A stretch of 8,120 bases of DNA, taken from Muribaculaceae bacterium. Its GTDB lineage: Bacteria; Bacteroidota; Bacteroidia; Bacteroidales; Muribaculaceae. The stretch is taken from NCBI GenBank assembly GCA_020026215.1, contig JAHHQT010000084.1:1-8120 (forward strand). Reading direction: 5' to 3'. Shown here one piece after another: positions 4,643 through 8,120 of this stretch. The translations under genes were made by a program, and so were the position numbers. A model generated the notes under the pieces. The model had not been told where the DNA came from, did not search any database, and saw only the letters and a list, made by a program, of their open reading frames with translations. Each line of letters opens with the position of its first letter. Within the stretch, counting starts at the first letter, position 1.

Positions 4643-6799
4643 TTATTCTTCTTTGAATTCTTCAGCGTATGCTTTAAGCAATTTTTCTTGAATATCTGAA
4701 GGAACAAGTTCGTAAGAAGCAAATTTCAGAGTAAATGAAGAACGACCACCTGTGATTGAACTCAATGCAGTTGAGTAAGAAGCCATTTCTTTCAAAGGAA
4801 CGCGAGCTGTAATCTTTTCGAATCCCTTTTCACTTTCCATTCCCATGATGATGGCACGGCGACCTTGTAAGTCACTCATTACGTCACCCATCTTGTCAGA
4901 AGGAACAAGAACAACTACGTCGTAAACTGGTTCCAAAATCTTAGGATTTGCGTTGCGGAATGCTTCACTGAATGCGTTACGACCTGCCAATCTAAATGAA
5001 ATTTCATTTGAATCAACCGGATGCATCTTACCATCGTAGATACAAACTCTTACGTCGCGTGCATAAGAACCTGTCAAAGGACCTTGTTCCATGCGGTCCA
5101 TCAAACCTTTGACAATAGCAGGGATGAAACGTGCATCAATAGCACCACCGACGATACAGTTGTAAACTACTAATTTACCGCCCCATTCCAATTTGATTTC
5201 TTGTTTGTCGCGAATGTTCATCTTGAATTCTTGACCGTTGAATTTGTATGTATCCGGTTCTGGCATACCTTCTGTGTACGGTTCAATAATCAAGTGTACT
5301 TCTCCGAATTGACCTGCACCACCAGATTGTTTCTTGTGACGGTAGTCTGCTCTTGAAGCCTTAGTGATTGTTTCACGATAAGGAATACGTGGTTCTATAT
5401 AGTTAACTTGGATTTTTTCGTTGTTTTCGATTCTCCATTTCAATGTGCGCAAGTGGAATTCACCTTGACCTAAAACTATAGTTTGCTTCAATTCTTTGGA
5501 TTGTTCAACCAACCATGTCGGGTCTTCTTGGTGCATACGGTTAAGAATTTCGTTTAATTTTTCAGCGTCTTGTTCGTTAACCGGTTTAATAGCACGTTGG
5601 AATTTAGGAGCAGGATATTTGATAAAATCAAATTTATTTTCACATCCTTTTGCGTTCAAAGTATCACCGGTACTTACATCTTTCATCTTAACAGTAGCAC
5701 CGATATCGCCAGCCTTCAATTCTTCTACTTGTGTACGGATTTGACCACATACGCAATAAATTTGAGCGATACGTTCTTTATTGCCTGTACGCATGTTTGT
5801 CATATCTTCGCCACTCTTCAATGTGCCGGACATTACTTTGAAGTAAGATACTTCACCGATGTGAGGTTCAACAGAAGTTTTGAATACGAACAAGCTTGTT
5901 TCACCATTTGAATCAGGAGCAACTTCTTCCAATTCTGTGTTTACTGGTTTAGGCATATCGCTAACGAAAGGAACAACGTTACCTAAGAATTCCATCATTC
6001 TTCTGACACCCATATCTTTCAATGCGCTTACGCAGAATACAGGAAGAATGCTTCTATCGATAAGTCCTTTACGAATACCTTCGCGCATTTCGTCTTCTGT
6101 CAAGATACCTTGATCGAAGAATTTTTCCATTAAATTTTCATCGTTTTCAGCGGCAGCTTCTACCAATGCTTTGTGAAGTTCTTGTGCTTTTTCCATTTGG
6201 TCAGCAGGGATTTCAGAGATAGTAGGAACACCACCATCAGGACCCCAAGAATACATTTTCATCAAAAGCACGTCGATCATGGCATTAAAGCCAGGACCTG
6301 GGTTGATTGGATATTGTACCAATACAATTTTGTTTCCGAAAACGTCACGCATTTGTTGGATAACGTTGTCGAAATCTACATTTTCGTTATCGAGTTGGTT
6401 AAGAGCGAAAATGATAGGTTTATTGATTTGTTCTGTTGTGCGGAAAATATTTTGTGTTCCAACTTCAACACCATATTGAGCATCGACTAAAAGAACACCT
6501 GTGTCGGTTACATTTAATGCAGTGATAGCATTACCAACAAAATCATCGCCACCCGGGCAGTCAATTACGTTTAATTTTTTGTTGAGGAATTCGGCATAGA
6601 AGATAGTTGAGAAAACTGTATAGCCATATTCTTTTTCAACAGGGAAGTAATCACAAACGGTATTCCCGTTTTCAATAGTACCTCTACGTTTTATAACTCC
6701 ACACTCGTATAGCATAGCTTCAGCGAGTGTGGTTTTCCCAGATCCCTTGCTTCCAATTAAAGCAATGTTTTTAATTTCATTTGTCTCGTAAACTTTCAT
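4643..6799 (-). CDS. fusA2: EF-G2-type elongation factor G paralogue, likely GTPase-deficient
   Basis: This 718-residue protein has the full EF-G domain order: G domain (about 8-280), domain II (about 300-385), domain III (about 400-475), domain IV (about 476-620, with QSGGAGQFG and HPVDSNE at its tip) and domain V (about 621-705). EF-G moves tRNA and mRNA through the ribosome. G1 is intact (GSKGSGKTT, 16-24) and switch I Thr61 is kept. However, G3 reads DCPGGDDF (80-87), so the catalytic His is Gly84. G4 is NQLD (134-137) rather than NKxD, and switch I has EYGYT for ERGIT. Domain IV carries about 27 extra residues (508-552). These changes match what is known of Bacteroides thetaiotaomicron EF-G2 (FusA2), reported to lack GTPase activity and to be controlled by the Crp-like regulator Cur. 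It stands alone, divergent from hemW. Family is certain; loss of GTPase activity is inferred. Confidence 0.92.
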   Translation of the reverse strand: MKVYETNEIKNIALIGSKGSGKTTLAEAMLYECGVIKRRGTIENGNTVCDYFPVEKEYGYTVFSTIFYAEFLNKKLNVIDCPGGDDFVGNAITALNVTDTGVLLVDAQYGVEVGTQNIFRTTEQINKPIIFALNQLDNENVDFDNVIQQMRDVFGNKIVLVQYPINPGPGFNAMIDVLLMKMYSWGPDGGVPTISEIPADQMEKAQELHKALVEAAAENDENLMEKFFDQGILTEDEMREGIRKGLIDRSILPVFCVSALKDMGVRRMMEFLGNVVPFVSDMPKPVNTELEEVAPDSNGETSLFVFKTSVEPHIGEVSYFKVMSGTLKSGEDMTNMRTGNKERIAQIYCVCGQIRTQVEELKAGDIGATVKMKDVSTGDTLNAKGCENKFDFIKYPAPKFQRAIKPVNEQDAEKLNEILNRMHQEDPTWLVEQSKELKQTIVLGQGEFHLRTLKWRIENNEKIQVNYIEPRIPYRETITKASRADYRHKKQSGGAGQFGEVHLIIEPYTEGMPEPDTYKFNGQEFKMNIRDKQEIKLEWGGKLVVYNCIVGGAIDARFIPAIVKGLMDRMEQGPLTGSYARDVRVCIYDGKMHPVDSNEISFRLAGRNAFSEAFRNANPKILEPVYDVVVLVPSDKMGDVMSDLQGRRAIIMGMESEKGFEKITARVPLKEMASYSTALSSITGGRSSFTLKFASYELVPSDIQEKLLKAYAEEFKEE

Positions 6800-6848
6800 G
6801 TTGTATTAGAGATTATGTGTTAGTAATTAAGTTTCTTTTTACGTTGTG

Positions 6849-6878
6849 CAAATTATAAACTTATTTGGATAAATCAAA
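6849..6878 (-). promoter_or_regulatory. Candidate promoter of the EF-G2-like gene
   Basis: On the minus strand TATAATTTG (6849-6857) resembles TAnnTTTG with one extra spacer base, and TTTG (6875-6878) lies 17 bases upstream. The imperfect spacing suits an activated promoter. A start near 6843 gives a leader of about 44 bases with no Shine-Dalgarno match. The palindrome at 6889-6904 would be centred near -54. Confidence 0.4.
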
Positions 6879-6888
6879 GAAAATGCCT

Positions 6889-6904
6889 TATGTTTGATAA
6901 CATA
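6889..6904. promoter_or_regulatory. Palindrome in the EF-G2 / hemW divergent region, candidate operator
   Basis: TATGTT (6889-6894) and AACATA (6899-6904) are exact reverse complements around TGAT. The site sits roughly midway between the two divergent promoter candidates, near -54 for the EF-G2-like gene and near -48 for hemW, positions usual for an activator. A Crp-family protein (Cur) controls fusA2 in B. thetaiotaomicron, but I do not know its site well enough to match it here. Confidence 0.35.
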
Positions 6905-6938
6905 TTTCATCTTTTTAAACATAAATGTATTACTTTTG
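6905..6938 (+). promoter_or_regulatory. Candidate hemW promoter abutting the start codon
   Basis: TACTTTTG (6931-6938) matches the -7 box TAnnTTTG exactly. The best -33 candidate is TTTC (6905-6908) at a long spacing of 22 bases. The usual start 5-7 bases after the box falls at 6943-6945, essentially on the hemW ATG, which implies a leaderless message. Confidence 0.45.
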
Positions 6939-6944
6939 TAAAGT

Positions 6945-8066
6945 ATGGCAGGCATTTATATTCATATCCCTTTTTGCAGAAAAAAATGCATTTATTGTGA
7001 CTTTTATTCAGTCGGTGGAAACCATATTGATTTTTCTGCATACATAGATTGTTTGGTAAAGGAATATCATCAGCGAAAGGCTGAACTTGAAGATGAATTT
7101 ATCAAGACTATATATATAGGAGGAGGTACTCCTTCTTTACTTCCATTGGAGCAGATTCAGCGTTTAAAATATGAACTGAATTGCTTTCAAAATGTGGAGG
7201 AATTTACCGTTGAGGTGAATCCCGATGACGTGACAATGGAATATGCACAAGGTTTGCGAATGATTGGGGTGAATCGCGTCAGTATGGGAGTGCAGTCTTT
7301 TGTCGATGAAGAATTGAAGTTGATAAACCGACGACATAATGCGCAAAAGGCAATTGATTCTTTCAAGATTCTAAAGGATGCCGGCTTTGAAAACATGAGC
7401 TTGGATTTGATATTCGGTATCCCTCAGCAGACTTTGGATTCATGGAAATATTCAGTTGGTAAGGCTATTGAACTGAATCCTGCTCATATCTCGGCTTATA
7501 GTCTGATGTATGAGGAGGGAACGCGTTTGACTGTGATGCGGGACAAAGGGCTGATTTCGGAATGTGATGATGACGTGAGTGTGGCTATGTATAATCATTT
7601 GGTCTCTGAATTGAAAAAGGCAGGTTATGATCACTATGAAATTTCAAACTTTGCCAAGACTGATAAATATTCGCGTCATAACGCCTCATATTGGGATTTT
7701 ACACCTTATTTGGGACTGGGAGCTTCCGCTCATAGCTTTGACGGCAAAATACGTCGCTATAACCCTTCAAATTGGAAGAAATATGAAGCTCTGGTTAATG
7801 AGCAAGGCTATGCCTACGAAGAAGAATATGAAAATCTTGATGAATTGTACAACGAGTGGGTGATGACTATGCTCCGTACGAAATGGGGAATTGACAAGAG
7901 TGTGCTGAAAGAAAAATTTGGAGTCAAATATTATGATTGGGCGAATAAGATTATCGTTCCGTATTTGAAAGATGGAAGTGTCATTCAAAAAGGTAATAGC
8001 ATCCATTTGACAGAAAAGGGAGTCATGGTTTCTGACATGATTTACCGAGACTTGTTTATTGTCTAA
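6945..8066 (+). CDS. hemW: HemW, radical SAM family haem-binding protein (coproporphyrinogen oxidase-like)
   Basis: This 373-residue protein has the radical SAM signature CRKKCIYC (Cys11, Cys15, Cys18, followed by Asp-Phe) for a 4Fe-4S cluster, and GGGTPSLL (59-66) for SAM binding. Further family features are NPDD (92-95), RVSMGVQSF (111-119), RRHN (129-132), LDLIFGIPQQT (153-163) and HYEISNFAK (230-238). The HNASYW stretch (245-250) fits the HNxxYW motif that marks HemW and is linked to haem binding, and it separates HemW from the true oxidase HemN. HemW homologues are described as haem chaperones for respiratory proteins; older annotations call them oxygen-independent coproporphyrinogen III oxidase. 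The N-terminus MAGIYIHIPFC is typical and close to the cluster motif, which supports the ATG at 6945. A C-terminal winged-helix-like HemN_C region covers about 300-373. No operon partner is visible. Confidence 0.96.
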   Translation: MAGIYIHIPFCRKKCIYCDFYSVGGNHIDFSAYIDCLVKEYHQRKAELEDEFIKTIYIGGGTPSLLPLEQIQRLKYELNCFQNVEEFTVEVNPDDVTMEYAQGLRMIGVNRVSMGVQSFVDEELKLINRRHNAQKAIDSFKILKDAGFENMSLDLIFGIPQQTLDSWKYSVGKAIELNPAHISAYSLMYEEGTRLTVMRDKGLISECDDDVSVAMYNHLVSELKKAGYDHYEISNFAKTDKYSRHNASYWDFTPYLGLGASAHSFDGKIRRYNPSNWKKYEALVNEQGYAYEEEYENLDELYNEWVMTMLRTKWGIDKSVLKEKFGVKYYDWANKIIVPYLKDGSVIQKGNSIHLTEKGVMVSDMIYRDLFIV

Positions 8067-8086
8067 AATAAATCCTATATAAAAAT

Positions 8087-8120
8087 CATGCCATAACAAG
8101 GTTTCCCTTATTGTGGCATG
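8087..8120. terminator. Hairpin terminator downstream of hemW (tail beyond window)
   Basis: The arms 8087-8101 and 8106-8120 pair over 15 positions with one G-T wobble and one C-A mismatch, around the loop TTTC. It begins 20 bases after the hemW stop. The plus-strand tail lies past the window end, so a T tract cannot be seen. The A-rich left flank (8078-8085) would give a minus-strand T tract, so it may be bidirectional. Confidence 0.65.

Noticed and set aside
4489..4722. Minus-strand open frame spanning the convergent junction
   Set aside because: It overlaps the ends of two real genes and crosses the terminator hairpin.
5570..5911. Plus-strand open frame of 113 codons opposite the EF-G2-like gene
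   Set aside because: It is antisense to conserved coding sequence, with no family resemblance; a shadow frame.
6945..8066. HemN, true oxygen-independent coproporphyrinogen oxidase
   Set aside because: The length, short N-terminus before the Cys motif and HNxxYW motif indicate HemW.
7767..8099. Minus-strand open frame of 110 codons opposite the end of hemW
   Set aside because: It is antisense to the hemW C-terminal domain and runs into the downstream hairpin; no support as a gene.

Overview
The window reads as ordinary, compact chromosomal sequence from a member of the Bacteroidota, most likely the order Bacteroidales. It is AT-rich. Its genes lack obvious Shine-Dalgarno leaders, and several start regions carry a match to the Bacteroidetes -7 box TAnnTTTG. 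It also encodes a divergent EF-G paralogue of the type described as EF-G2 (FusA2) in Bacteroides. I cannot name a genus. I see no mobile elements, tRNA or rRNA genes, CRISPR arrays, riboswitches or broken genes.

Layout, left to right. Positions 1-165 hold no convincing gene: there is a possible leftward promoter overlapping a short inverted repeat, then the terminator of lgt. Four minus-strand genes follow: lgt (lipoprotein diacylglyceryl transfer), then ackA and pta (acetate kinase and phosphotransacetylase, sharing one base at TAATG), then mscL (mechanosensitive channel). A strong hairpin separates ackA from lgt, and lgt has its own promoter. mscL, pta and ackA may form one transcript, read mscL first, because I see no good terminator or promoter in the 54-base mscL-pta gap. 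A 253-base divergent region (3903-4155) separates mscL from a small plus-strand gene for a START-like fold protein. That gene converges on the EF-G2-like gene across a shared bidirectional terminator. The EF-G2-like gene is divergent from hemW across 145 bases containing a central palindrome. The window ends on the hairpin downstream of hemW.

Function. Pta and AckA form the acetyl-CoA to acetate route that yields ATP in fermenting anaerobes. Lgt and MscL are inner-membrane housekeeping proteins. HemW is a radical-SAM family haem-binding protein. The notable gene is the EF-G paralogue at 4643-6799. Its G1 motif is intact, but it has Gly in place of the catalytic His in G3, NQLD in place of NKxD in G4, and about 27 extra residues in domain IV. 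This fits the reported GTPase-deficient EF-G2 of Bacteroides thetaiotaomicron, so it is a known type of system rather than a new one. I found no undescribed multi-gene system here. The open questions are the regulatory palindromes, two promoters placed almost at start codons, and the unassigned START-like protein.
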